From the NCBI RefSeq assembly GCF_014697475.1, contig NZ_JACJRV010000004.1, forward strand, positions 186,001 to 250,000: a DNA stretch of 64,000 bases, given 5' to 3'. Positions 38,821-47,229 of the stretch are shown here, piece by piece (the stretch's first letter is position 1; each line of letters opens with the position of its first letter). The notes under the pieces are model-generated. The model saw nothing but the letters and a program-made list of their open reading frames with translations. It was not told the DNA's origin and made no database searches. The DNA is from Nostoc sp. FACHB-152 (GTDB lineage: Bacteria; Cyanobacteriota; Cyanobacteriia; Cyanobacteriales; Nostocaceae). Position numbers and translations under genes: made by a program.

Positions 38821-40191
38821 GTGCTTCCCTGTAAACGTCCAGCTGCCTTATTAAGTTTGGCTGTTTTACTCACCTCTTTAACAGCCTGTACCAACACTCC
38901 ATCTGCCAAAAATCTGGAAGAATCTTTGGCAGCAGATCCCAGGCTGCAAAACAATTCAACTATCATTGGGGAAGCTACTCAGAAAGAAACACAACCAGGG
39001 CAGAAGCAACCAACAGTCCAGTTACCTGCTGATTTTCCCAAAGAAATTCCTTTATATACAAATGCCACACTCCAGGAAGTTAAGCCTGCTACTGGTTCAG
39101 AAAATAAAGTATCAACTCGCTGGCTTAGTTCCGATCCGAGCAATTTTATAACTAGCTTTTATCGCAGCCAGTTACAGGATAATAACTGGCAGATTTTGCA
39201 ACAACCAGCCGATGATATCGGTACTTTTGAGGCACGTCGGAGTAATTTGCTGTTAAACGTATCGATTCAAGCCCAATCAGTTACAAATGCTGCCCCTAAT
39301 CAACCACAAACCGCTACTAATTTAGTAATTGACTACGTTCCAAATAGTAGTGAAGCACAATCTCCGCCAAATAATAATATTCCTCAACCGGGAGATTCGC
39401 AGTTTATTGGCCCAACAGCACCTACAAACACGGCAACACAGCCAAACAACACATCTAATAACCAAACAACTGCTGCAACCACACCTACCTCAGAGGAATT
39501 TTCAGACTTAAACAAAACGCCACAAGAATTACGTCAACATATCCAAGACTTAACAGCATTAGGTATTTTATCCATCGAGCCGCAAACAACCAAAACTAAC
39601 TCGAATCCCACAACCCAATTTGAGCCAAATAAAATCATTCCCCGGCGAATATATGCACGCTGGTTAGTTGCTGCTAACAATGCGATGTATGCAAACAATC
39701 CAGCCAAACAAATACGCTTGGCCTCGGAAAGTACGCAGCCAGCTTTTAGTGATGTGTCAAAAACAGACCCGGATTTTCCCGTAATTCAGGGGTTAGCCGA
39801 AGCAGGTTTAATTCCCAGCCCTTTATCTGGAGATGCAACTACAGTTTTATTTCGTCCAGATGCACCTCTGACGCGAGAGCAATTGATTTTATGGAAAGTA
39901 CCCTTAGATACTCGCCAAGCTTTGCCTAATGCTAATTTAGATGCGGTTAAGCAAACTTGGGGATTCCAAGACGTGGGGAAAATAGACCCAAAAGCATTAC
40001 GGGCTGTTTTGGCGGATTTCCAAAATGCCGAGCAATCAAATATTAGACGAATCTTTGGCTATACAACTCTATTTCAACCTAAAAAACCTGTGACTCGTGC
40101 TGAAGCGGCTGCGGCCTTATGGTATTTTGGCACTCCAGGTGAAGGAGTATCAGCTGTGGATGCTTTAAAGTTAAAGCGATCGCCTACCTAA
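38821..40191 (+). CDS. SLH-domain lipoprotein
   Basis: 456 residues from a GTG. The N-terminus is a lipoprotein signal with the lipobox LTAC at residues 20-23, so Cys23 should be acylated. Next comes a domain of about 100 residues (DFPKEIPLYTNATLQEVKPA ... FYRSQLQDNNWQIL) seen in other cyanobacterial lipoproteins. A Gln/Asn/Thr-rich linker follows, then about 220 residues with S-layer-homology character (FSDVSKTDPDFPVIQGLAEAGLI; FRPDAPLTREQL; PVTRAEAAAALWYFG). SLH domains bind cell-wall polymers, so the protein may bridge an outer membrane leaflet and the wall. It is a single gene with a terminator. Confidence 0.85.
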   Translation: MLPCKRPAALLSLAVLLTSLTACTNTPSAKNLEESLAADPRLQNNSTIIGEATQKETQPGQKQPTVQLPADFPKEIPLYTNATLQEVKPATGSENKVSTRWLSSDPSNFITSFYRSQLQDNNWQILQQPADDIGTFEARRSNLLLNVSIQAQSVTNAAPNQPQTATNLVIDYVPNSSEAQSPPNNNIPQPGDSQFIGPTAPTNTATQPNNTSNNQTTAATTPTSEEFSDLNKTPQELRQHIQDLTALGILSIEPQTTKTNSNPTTQFEPNKIIPRRIYARWLVAANNAMYANNPAKQIRLASESTQPAFSDVSKTDPDFPVIQGLAEAGLIPSPLSGDATTVLFRPDAPLTREQLILWKVPLDTRQALPNANLDAVKQTWGFQDVGKIDPKALRAVLADFQNAEQSNIRRIFGYTTLFQPKKPVTRAEAAAALWYFGTPGEGVSAVDALKLKRSPT

Positions 40192-40218
40192 ATTTAGGTA
40201 CCTAATTTAGCTTTGATC

Positions 40219-40248
40219 AGGGTGGATAAACAGTCCACCTTATTTTTT
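40219..40248 (+). terminator. Rho-independent terminator after the SLH lipoprotein gene
   Basis: AGGGTGGA pairs with TCCACCTT (one G-U) around a seven-base loop, followed by ATTTTTT. It lies 27 bases after the stop codon. Confidence 0.85.
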
Positions 40249-40457
40249 CTTCATCAATTACCGGATTAATCATAAAGATCACATAAATATATTTAGTTAT
40301 CGATAAATAAGCCTTGATTAATTAAGTAAAATTACACAATTATCTAACTTCGAGTACCGAATTTTGCAATGATCTGAAAATACAAATGCTACATTTACAG
40401 CCTTTCTGGCTGTTTACTTGCTTGATACCCAGCAAATAATATCACTATTAACACCAT

Positions 40458-41504
40458 ATGAAAAAAGAACTTGTAGCGGCAGGCTTTGTCTTTTTCTCTT
40501 TCATGCTGCCATTAAAAGCATCGGCGGCGCAGTTTAGCCAGTTTATTGTGTTTGGCGATAGCTTATCTGATCAAGGTAACGTCTTCAACGCTAGCCAGGG
40601 TACTGTGCCGAACCCAAGTGACTACCCTTCTGATGGACGCTATTCTAACGGCTTGATCTGGGTGGACTATTTGGCAGATAAACTGGATTTAAAACCTACT
40701 TTATTCACTGAGTTAGGTACAACTCCCCCTATAGAAGGCATAAACTATGCCTTTGGTGGTTCTTCAACTGGCATAATTAATGCTGTCTCTCCAGATAGCG
40801 GCTTACCCGGAATATTAGCCCAAGTTGGCTTATATACCAGTTCCTTTCAAAACGCTGACCCTAATGCACTCTATACAGTATGGGGTGGAGCTAATGATGC
40901 TCTGTTTCTGAATCCTCAAAACGCAACAACAGCAGTCAATAATATTTCTCAAGCTTTAGGAGTCTTAGCACAAGCCGGTGCTAAAAATATTGTCGTATTT
41001 AACCTGTCCGACCTGTCAAAGCTACCTTATGTTAAGCTTAACAATCTAGATTCTGAACGTCTTCGACAGTTCACTAATGAGTTTAACCAAGGTTTAGCAA
41101 CAAATATTGCTGCTTTAAATAAAACCTACGGACTGGATATTATTTCGGTTGATACTTATTCTTTATCTAATCAAGCGATGTCATCGCCTTCAACCTTTGG
41201 TTTTGAAGATGTAGATAACGCTTGTCATCTACCAACAACAACAGTTTTTTGTTCAAACCCAGACAAGCATTTCTTCTGGGATGATGTGCATCCTACTACT
41301 GTGGGTCACAAGTTAGTAGCTGATGCAGCATTGCGTGCTATTGAGTCTAAACAAATTCCTGAACCCTCAGCACCTTTAGGAATGTTGACGCTTGGTGCTT
41401 TGGGTGCAGCAGCAATGCTCAAGCGTCAACAAAAAAAATTGAACATTAGTCCAACAAATCGGGTTCTTGGCGCACAATCATTTCGTATAAAGGTTGAAAG
41501 CTAA
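40458..41504 (+). CDS. SGNH/GDSL-family esterase with PEP-CTERM sorting signal
   Basis: A 348-residue exported hydrolase. The signal peptide is residues 1-24 (ending KASAA). Block I is FGDSLSDQGN with catalytic Ser35. The block III Asn is in WGGANDALF, and the Asp-His pair is in DDVHPTTVGHK. Near the C-terminus, IPEPSAPLGM plus a hydrophobic stretch and basic residues (LKRQQKK) form a PEP-CTERM signal, which predicts processing by an exosortase. About 25 further residues follow the signal (ISPTNRVLGAQSFRIK), an unusual extension. Its 3' end overlaps the convergent aldolase-like gene by 59 bases. The substrate is unknown. Confidence 0.9.
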   Translation: MKKELVAAGFVFFSFMLPLKASAAQFSQFIVFGDSLSDQGNVFNASQGTVPNPSDYPSDGRYSNGLIWVDYLADKLDLKPTLFTELGTTPPIEGINYAFGGSSTGIINAVSPDSGLPGILAQVGLYTSSFQNADPNALYTVWGGANDALFLNPQNATTAVNNISQALGVLAQAGAKNIVVFNLSDLSKLPYVKLNNLDSERLRQFTNEFNQGLATNIAALNKTYGLDIISVDTYSLSNQAMSSPSTFGFEDVDNACHLPTTTVFCSNPDKHFFWDDVHPTTVGHKLVADAALRAIESKQIPEPSAPLGMLTLGALGAAAMLKRQQKKLNISPTNRVLGAQSFRIKVES

Positions 41505-42222
41505 ACCAACCTAAATTATGTGACCCAACTTGAGTATGTGCTACCTCGGCATACTCATGTTTAATTGGGCTAGGTTTGCCAGCCGCCTCAGCCAATAATT
41601 GGGCTTGGCAAGAGCGTTCCATTGTGATAAACCACCAAGCCGCCTCGTCAACTGAGTGACCAACCGTTAATAAACCGTGGTTTTTGAGGATGATGGCTTT
41701 GTTTTTGCCCAGGGTTTGGGCAATACGCTGACCTTCGGTTGGGTCAAGTACGACACCTGTATAATCTTCAAACAGGCTATGGTCTTGATAAAAAGCACAA
41801 GCATCCTGAGTTAGGGGGTCAAGACGACGACCAAGGCTAGACCAACTTTTGCCATAGATAGAATGAGCATGAGCCGCAGCTACTACATCAGGTCTAGCTG
41901 CATGAACTTGGGAATGAATCGCAAAAGCAGCCCGATTTACCGGGCGATCGCCTATAATTACCTCACCTTCTTGGTTTACTAAAATCAAGTCACTGACTCT
42001 GATTAAACCAAAGTGCATCCCAAAAGGATTGACCCAAAAGTGTTCTGGGTTTTGCGGGTCACGTGCTGTGATATGACCAGCGATTCCTTCATCAAAACCA
42101 TATTTAGAAAATAAACGTAATGCGGCTGCTAATCTCTGTTGACGATGCAGACGCTCCTCTTCTATGGATGTAAAAGTTGGAAGTTGAGGAGCATTGGGCT
42201 TTTGTACAGGTATTGCTTGCAT
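41446..42222 (-). CDS. Class II aldolase/adducin family protein
   Basis: A 258-residue cytoplasmic enzyme of the class II aldolase/adducin fold. Visible elements are GFDEGIAGHITARD near residue 45, the zinc-binding HAHSIYGK near 117 and the second His segment ILKNHGLLTVG near 180. These support a divalent-metal aldolase or epimerase type of chemistry. Substrate specificity cannot be read from the motifs; relatives act on sugar phosphates or have unknown substrates. It is convergent and overlapping with the GDSL gene, and divergent from the M42 peptidase, whose start lies 54 bases away. Confidence 0.85.
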   Translation of the reverse strand: MQAIPVQKPNAPQLPTFTSIEEERLHRQQRLAAALRLFSKYGFDEGIAGHITARDPQNPEHFWVNPFGMHFGLIRVSDLILVNQEGEVIIGDRPVNRAAFAIHSQVHAARPDVVAAAHAHSIYGKSWSSLGRRLDPLTQDACAFYQDHSLFEDYTGVVLDPTEGQRIAQTLGKNKAIILKNHGLLTVGHSVDEAAWWFITMERSCQAQLLAEAAGKPSPIKHEYAEVAHTQVGSHNLGWFSFQPLYEMIVRQEPDLLD

Positions 42223-42276
42223 ACTATCTTGATATTGTGTGATGGTAAATACAAATATTTAAACTTGTTTTCGTGA

Positions 42277-43320
42277 ATGTGGGATTACGACCAGCTATTT
42301 AAAATTATTGAAGAATTGGTGATGCACCATTCTCCTAGTGGTGCAGAAGCAGAAATTAACCAATTTTTGACGCAACAATTTACAGCACTGGGTGTAGAAG
42401 TTTGGAGCGATCGCGCCGATAATATTATTGCGAAAATTTCTGGGAAAGATTCTAGCCGAGCGATCGCCATTACAGCTCACAAAGATGAAATTGGGGCAAT
42501 TGTCAAAAATCTTGGCGAAGACGGACGCGTAGAAGTTCGTAAGCTGGGGGGTGCTTTTCCTTGGGTTTATGGTGAAGGTGTAGTTGACTTATTGGGAGAT
42601 AATGAAACTATTAGTGGTATTCTCAGCTTTGGTTCTCGCCATGTTTCCCACGAATCGCCGCAAAAAGTTCAGCAAGAAGATACACCTGTACAATGGGAAA
42701 ATGCCTGGATTGAAACCAAACTTACTACTACTGAACTAGAAGCCGCAGGTATTCGCCCAGGAACCAGAATGGTAATTGGGAAGCACCGTAAACGTCCCAT
42801 TCGGTTAAAGGATCACATCGCCAGTTACACCTTAGATAATAAAGCTTCTGTAGCTATTCTTTTAGCTTTAGCCGAAAGACTCAAACAACCAGCCTGTGAT
42901 GTGTATTTGGTAGCATCAGCAAAAGAAGAAGTCGGAGCAATTGGCGCACTATTTTTTACTCAAAACCAGAGTTTAGCTGCTTTGATTGCTTTAGAAATTT
43001 GTCCTCTATCTCCAGAATATCCCGTCAAAGATAGTGACAGCCCGGTGTTACTTTCACAAGATGCTTACGGTATCTATGATGAAGCCTTAAATGGGCAAAT
43101 ATACCGTTGTGCCAAGCAGCTAGATATAGACTTACAACTAACGCTCCTCAGTGGCTTTGGTAGTGATGCCTCAATTGCCATGAAATTTGGCCATGTCGGA
43201 CGTGCTGCTTGTTTGGCATTTCCGACACAAAACACCCACGGTTACGAAATTGCTCATTTGGGTGCGATCGCTAACTGTATTAATCTATTAAAAGCTTTTT
43301 GTGACACCTTCACAGAATAA
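42277..43320 (+). CDS. M42-family metallopeptidase (glutamyl aminopeptidase-like)
   Basis: A 347-residue zinc-dependent aminopeptidase of the M42 (FrvX/PepA-like) family. Metal and catalytic elements are visible in order: the ITAHKDEIGAIV His, the LDNKASVAILL Asp, the AKEEVGAIGA Glu pair and the final His in NTHGYEIAHLG. No signal peptide, so it is cytoplasmic, likely forming large oligomeric shells as family members do. The ATG at 42277 gives MWDYDQLFKIIEEL. The stop codon is directly followed by the 3' end of a convergent tRNA gene. Confidence 0.92.
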   Translation: MWDYDQLFKIIEELVMHHSPSGAEAEINQFLTQQFTALGVEVWSDRADNIIAKISGKDSSRAIAITAHKDEIGAIVKNLGEDGRVEVRKLGGAFPWVYGEGVVDLLGDNETISGILSFGSRHVSHESPQKVQQEDTPVQWENAWIETKLTTTELEAAGIRPGTRMVIGKHRKRPIRLKDHIASYTLDNKASVAILLALAERLKQPACDVYLVASAKEEVGAIGALFFTQNQSLAALIALEICPLSPEYPVKDSDSPVLLSQDAYGIYDEALNGQIYRCAKQLDIDLQLTLLSGFGSDASIAMKFGHVGRAACLAFPTQNTHGYEIAHLGAIANCINLLKAFCDTFTE

Positions 43321-43392
43321 AGCCGATGACGGGATTTGAACCCGTGGCCTGCTGATTACGAATCAGCTGCTCTACCACTGAGCCACATCGGC
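43321..43392 (-). tRNA. tRNA-Thr (anticodon CGT)
   Basis: On the minus strand the gene begins GCCGATG and ends CATCGGC plus discriminator T: a perfect seven-pair acceptor stem. The D arm is GCTC-AGTGGTA-GAGC, the anticodon arm GCTGA-TTCGTAA-TCAGC with CGT at the anticodon position, and the T arm ACGGG-TTCAAAT-CCCGT. All stems pair. The gene is 72 bases with no encoded CCA. It reads ACG threonine codons and abuts the M42 peptidase stop. Confidence 0.97.
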
Positions 43393-43425
43393 ATACACGA
43401 GAAAAAATTATAGCATCATTTATAT

Positions 43426-43698
43426 ATGGTAGAACCAAATCCCAAAACCCGCCTTAGTCCAGAACAGTATGCCCGTTTAAAAGCTGAAATGGCAACGCCT
43501 TATCGTGGGTTGCGGCAATTTATTTATATTGGCATTGGTGCTTCCAGTTTTATTGGCGCGTTTGTTTTCTTTTTTCGAGTCCTTGCTGGTAGAGATCTGG
43601 AAAGCTCTTTACCTAATTTAGCGTTACAGGTAGGAATCGTAGCTCTAATAGTTTTCCTCTGGCGTTGGGAAAAAAGTCGTCAACAGCTACCTAAGTAA
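43426..43698 (+). CDS. DUF3493 (LPA1/REP27-type) membrane protein
   Basis: A 90-residue protein with two membrane segments (about residues 30-50, FIYIGIGASSFIGAFVFFF, and 64-80, LALQVGIVALIVFLW) and a basic tail. The N-terminal RLSPEQYARLKAEMATPYRGLRQF region matches DUF3493, the domain found at the C-terminus of plant LPA1 and algal REP27, which help photosystem II assembly and repair. A similar role here is inference. The gene follows the tRNA on the opposite strand. Confidence 0.85.
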   Translation: MVEPNPKTRLSPEQYARLKAEMATPYRGLRQFIYIGIGASSFIGAFVFFFRVLAGRDLESSLPNLALQVGIVALIVFLWRWEKSRQQLPK

Positions 43699-43975
43699 GT
43701 ATAGTTACTTAAATATAACCAAGACAGAAGATAAAATTAATACTTTTGTCCGATTCGTTTTTTATGCGTAAAACTAAATCCACAGGCTGTATTTAATTTA
43801 GGAGCTAATTAGAACTAGGTTAATTTAAAAACTGTCAAATTATTTACATATCTTTAAATTGTGTAAAATAATTAACTTTCTGACATAATATGCAACATAA
43901 AGAGAGAAAACATAAAAAAAATATTAGGAAATCAGGAAAACTCAAAATTTCTGCGAAACTGGAAATTGTTCAAAC

Positions 43976-44049
43976 GGAGTCAGCCAATATAAAGACTCTG
44001 AACATAAATCCATAACATTTAAATGGGGTCAACTAAATATAAAGACCCT
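43976..44049. repeat. Two tandem related hairpins with a compensatory base change
   Basis: Unit 1 (43976-43999) is GGAGTC-loop-GACTCT and unit 2 (44025-44049) is GGGGTC-loop-GACCCT, at a 49-base period. The loops are similar, both ending in AATATAAA or AAATATAAA. The A-T pair of unit 1 (78 with 97) is a G-C pair in unit 2, so the stem is kept while the sequence changes. This suggests an RNA or DNA hairpin under constraint. Confidence 0.6.
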
Positions 44050-44073
44050 AGCTTTAAGAAAACTTAAAAAATA

Positions 44074-44113
44074 AAAAGCGCCAAGCTAACAAATTGCTAG
44101 TCTTGGCGCTTTT
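44074..44113. terminator. Bidirectional terminator after the DUF1565/SLH gene
   Basis: AAAAGCGCCAAG is perfectly complementary to CTTGGCGCTTTT, 12 pairs. On the minus strand TTTTTATTTTTT follows, giving a strong intrinsic terminator 18 bases after the stop of the minus-strand gene. Confidence 0.9.
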
Positions 44114-44131
44114 CACTATCTCATCAGAGCG

Positions 44132-45808
44132 CTACTGAACTGTAACCACATACGGTGAAGTAATTGGTTGAACACGTCCAGCATTAACTAATGCTTGATA
44201 AACAAAAGCAGCAACTTCGGCTCTAGTAGCTTGACGATTAGGATCTAGTTGCTTAACTGTAGGATAGTTAACCACTAATTGCCGTGAAGTAGCAGCCGCA
44301 ACTGGGTCTCTTGCATAGTTAGGAATTTGGGCAGCATCACTATAAAAACTCAGCACATTCTGGTTAGTCGCAGTTAGACCTAAACCATTGGCTAAGGCTA
44401 CTAATGCTTGTACTCTCGGAATTTGTTGCTGTGGTTTAAAAGTGCCATCGGGATAGCCTGAAACAAACTGCCCTTGATAAGCAGATGTAATTGCAGCAAA
44501 AGCCCAAAAATTGCTGGCTACGTCTTTAAACTTAGTAGCCGCACGTTTGCTTGTCGGGTTTAAAGCTTTGGTGACAATGGCAGCAAATTGGGCGCGAGTT
44601 ACAGGTTCATTAGGTCTAAATGTCCCGTCAGGAAAGCCAGCAATAATATTTTGAGAGGCTAACGCTTCAATGTATGCTCTTGCCCAATAAGTTGCCTGCA
44701 CATCCTTAAAGGCAACCGCACCGCCTGCTGGTGGCTCAACTGTAGCGGCAACAAAGTCTACTTGACCATTTATTTTTTTCTGATCGACATCATTACCAAC
44801 GGCAACGATAGTATTAGCTTTAGTGGCGTTATAGATGTCATAACGAGTATTACCGCGAATGAGGTTGCCACCAGGATTCTCATTAGTGCCAAGGTCAGGT
44901 TGAGCTGCGCTAATTGCTATGATTCCATCCCGCTTATTATTCTGAATTACGTTCTTACGTAATACAGGTTTAGCAGAGTCAGATACATATATACCATCTT
45001 GGTTTTGGATGATTTGGTTGCCTTCAACTAAAGGGGTTGCATTTCCGTTAATCGACAGACCAAAACCTGTATCTTGGAACAAATTATTCCGTACTTGGCC
45101 TTGAGCAGATTTTACGATTGAAACCCCATTACCTTTATTTTGTAAAAAGACGTTACCCTCGATTGTCGGATTGCCTGTACCTGTTACAAAAACACCCTCT
45201 CTACCATTGTTTGTAAAAGTGCTGTTTTGGATAGTGGGATTAGTAGACTCAACCCAAATACCTGTACCGCGTTGAGTTGGGTTAGTTACAGTAACACCAG
45301 CGATCGTGGTATTGTTATCACCCAATATCGTAATTTCTTGTCTAGCAAAAGTACGACTTGTGTAGAAACCAGCACCTGTAATTACTGTGCCTTGGCCTTT
45401 TGTTGATTCATCACCTTGTAGTGTCACTCCTGATTTGAGCAACAGAGGAAATGTTTCTCCAGACTCTTGGGTGTAATTTCCCGGAGCAAGCCGAATAATT
45501 GTTCCCGGTTGAGCTTGAGTTAGTGCGAAAGTAATAGTTTTGTAAGGCGCGCCTTCGGTTGCGCCAGCACTAGCATTATCTTGTCCAGTTGCTGGGTTGA
45601 TATAAATCACTTTAGCTGTTGCAGGAGCTTGTGCCAAAACATTTGGCGAAGCACCAGCATTTGCTGCACTAGTCAATAGTGTGGAACCAGTAGCAGCAAC
45701 TAACAAAGCTGTTAGTCCGGCTCCCAAGGATAAAGTAAATCCCAGGTTCCTTCTAGAAAGAAAGTGAATATTTATTGTGGAAGAAAAATGAAAACCTTTA
45801 TGTTTCAT
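44132..45808 (-). CDS. Secreted DUF1565 beta-helix protein with SLH domains
   Basis: 558 residues. The N-terminus is a long signal peptide (basic start, hydrophobic core FTLSLGAGLTALLVAA, cleavage near SAANA). Residues about 65-340 form a DUF1565-type right-handed beta helix, seen in the IYINPATGQDNASAG start and repeated N-x-x-x-I-x-x-N turns (NTTIAGVTVTNP; NPTIEGNVFLQNKGNGV). The C-terminal 190 residues hold three S-layer-homology repeats (FKDVQATYWARAYIEALAS; FKDVASNFWAFAAITSAYQG; FYSDAAQIPNYARDPVAAA). It is probably a wall- or S-layer-associated surface protein. It stands alone with its own terminator. The substrate or adhesive target is unknown. Confidence 0.9.
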   Translation of the reverse strand: MKHKGFHFSSTINIHFLSRRNLGFTLSLGAGLTALLVAATGSTLLTSAANAGASPNVLAQAPATAKVIYINPATGQDNASAGATEGAPYKTITFALTQAQPGTIIRLAPGNYTQESGETFPLLLKSGVTLQGDESTKGQGTVITGAGFYTSRTFARQEITILGDNNTTIAGVTVTNPTQRGTGIWVESTNPTIQNSTFTNNGREGVFVTGTGNPTIEGNVFLQNKGNGVSIVKSAQGQVRNNLFQDTGFGLSINGNATPLVEGNQIIQNQDGIYVSDSAKPVLRKNVIQNNKRDGIIAISAAQPDLGTNENPGGNLIRGNTRYDIYNATKANTIVAVGNDVDQKKINGQVDFVAATVEPPAGGAVAFKDVQATYWARAYIEALASQNIIAGFPDGTFRPNEPVTRAQFAAIVTKALNPTSKRAATKFKDVASNFWAFAAITSAYQGQFVSGYPDGTFKPQQQIPRVQALVALANGLGLTATNQNVLSFYSDAAQIPNYARDPVAAATSRQLVVNYPTVKQLDPNRQATRAEVAAFVYQALVNAGRVQPITSPYVVTVQ

Positions 45809-46164
45809 TTTTGTGTCTGTGATGTGCTGAATTATAATTGGTCAAAAAAGGGCAGATGTGACAGCTATGTAACTGTCTAACCCAAGCAAAACTATAACGG
45901 ATGACTAGGCAATATTCAGCGAAGTTTCGCAATCAGAAACGTAAATAAACAATTCTGGCTATGTAAGAGGCACTTCTAAGCTACTGCATAGCCAGCAGTT
46001 AACATCATGTTAATGACTAAACAAGTATCGATAGTTACTCTATGAATGACGGAAGCTTCACTTTGTATGGATACCTAGTAAATAATCAAGGGAAGCATTG
46101 TGAGAATGCTTCCCTTGATATGATGATGGTTACTGACAAGTAAGCCAGCTATATTAACTTGATT
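45809..46164. other. Promoter region of the DUF1565/SLH gene
   Basis: About 355 bases between two minus-strand genes. It holds the perfect hairpin at 46085-46119 downstream of the small gene. The rest, 45809-46080, is expected to carry the promoter of the DUF1565/SLH gene. No gene is seen. Confidence 0.5.
46085..46119 (-). terminator. Perfect 15-pair hairpin downstream of a small gene
   Basis: ATCAAGGGAAGCATT is exactly complementary to AATGCTTCCCTTGAT around a five-base loop. It lies 45 bases after the stop of the 65-residue gene on the minus strand, followed only by a weak TTATTTA. It probably ends that transcript. Confidence 0.65.
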
Positions 46165-46362
46165 TTAATAAGCCAAAGTTTCTAATGTTTCTCTTAAATA
46201 CTTTTGTACTTGCTGTTCCAGGCGCAGCCCATGTAATTGGGCATCACGTTCTAGTTGCCAGCGTTGGAAACCGGAACTGGTAGCGATCGCACTTTTTAGG
46301 CTGTACCAAATTTCGGTATCAGCAGGAAACTGGCGATTACTAGCAGCAGGAGTTGGAGTCAT
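46165..46362 (-). CDS. Small hypothetical protein
   Basis: 65 residues, soluble, Gln-rich helical C-terminal half (WQLERDAQLHGLRLEQQVQKYLRETLETL). The N-terminal part reads FPADTEIWYSLKSAIATSSGF. It follows the membrane-protein gene on the same strand and has a downstream hairpin, which supports it being expressed. The family is not recognised. Confidence 0.6.
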   Translation of the reverse strand: MTPTPAASNRQFPADTEIWYSLKSAIATSSGFQRWQLERDAQLHGLRLEQQVQKYLRETLETLAY

Positions 46363-46484
46363 AGTCCCTTATTCCTCAACTTTAACAGTTATGGCAGTTT
46401 TCGTTTTGAGCAAATACGAACCTGCCCCTATGAGACAGTGTATACTCTACGAAATTATTTATCAGGTTCTAATATTTAGGGCTG

Positions 46485-47105
46485 CTATGAATTTTTATTG
46501 TTCCCAATCAGGGATTGAAATAACCTGGGTAAAATTTGATTAACTTGCACCCCTAAAATGGTGAAATCATGCTTGATTCTTTCTAAAGATAACGGTTCTA
46601 GTGCAGCAAATTCTGTGTCATTTGTCACCAAAATTCTTGCTACACTCACAGGAACTTGTAAAAATAAATTACTTGCAAAGAAAGCTAAACCAGCCAATAA
46701 TAAACCCAAACCACGCGACTGTGGTAAAAAGCTAACTAAATGTTGTATTTGGGGAACAGCCTGGTAAAGCAGCCATAACACCCCAGTTAATATTAGTGCT
46801 GTTACCAAAGACAGAACACGATTTAATCTTGTATTAATTAAACAAAGTATTTTTCGCTGTTGCTCGGTCAAATTTTCGGGTTTGAGTGCTATTCCCAATA
46901 GAGAATATATGTAAAACGGACGGCGTAGCTGCATCAATAATAGTGGGGTTACGCCGATCGCGGCTACTAATAATAGTTCTCCCCACACTGGTAGAAGTGG
47001 TTCACCTATACCTAAGAATAATAAGCACAACACCAAAAAAATTGGCAGTGTTGCTAATCCAGCAATGTGAATCCACAATATAGGTTCAGAGCGAAACGAT
47101 GACAT
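46485..47105 (-). CDS. Four-span membrane protein downstream of infB
   Basis: 206 residues with four clear hydrophobic segments (about 12-33 WIHIAGLATLPIFLVLCLLF; 37-58 LLPVWGELLLVAAIGVTPLLL; 95-115; 130-150 GLGLLLAGLAFFASNLFL). The N-terminus MSSFRSEPILWIHIAGLA is distinctive. A polar C-terminal domain of about 50 residues follows, with a short Asn/Lys/Ser tail (LIGNNKNS). Homologues in cyanobacteria are often found at this position beside infB and annotated as a low-complexity-tail membrane protein; that match is from memory. It lies 124 bases after infB, separated by an inverted repeat. The function is unknown. Confidence 0.75.
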   Translation of the reverse strand: MSSFRSEPILWIHIAGLATLPIFLVLCLLFLGIGEPLLPVWGELLLVAAIGVTPLLLMQLRRPFYIYSLLGIALKPENLTEQQRKILCLINTRLNRVLSLVTALILTGVLWLLYQAVPQIQHLVSFLPQSRGLGLLLAGLAFFASNLFLQVPVSVARILVTNDTEFAALEPLSLERIKHDFTILGVQVNQILPRLFQSLIGNNKNS

Positions 47106-47128
47106 AAAAAAATTTTGCTTTCTAAGTT

Positions 47129-47222
47129 CTGAGTGCTGAGTTTAAATTTTAAGCTTTAGTGTGGAACTAAACTGAACTTCAGTTCAACACACTTAACTTT
47201 ATTTTTAACTCAGCACTTAGCA
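47129..47222. repeat. Long inverted repeat between infB and its downstream gene
   Basis: CTGAGTGCTGAGTT near 47130 is complementary to AACTCAGCACTTAG near 47207 (13 of 14). A second inverted repeat (GAACT...AGTTC) is nested within. Together they fold almost the whole spacer. It resembles repeat-derived spacers elsewhere in this window and may act in transcript processing. Confidence 0.6.
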
Positions 47223-47229
47223 CTGACCA

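Larger units (their letters stand above)
43699..44131. other. Intergenic region with two covarying small hairpins and a terminator
   Basis: About 430 bases between convergent genes with no open frame. Two tandem hairpins (43976-44049) and a strong terminator (44074-44113) are listed separately. The remainder is AT-rich and featureless. Confidence 0.6.
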
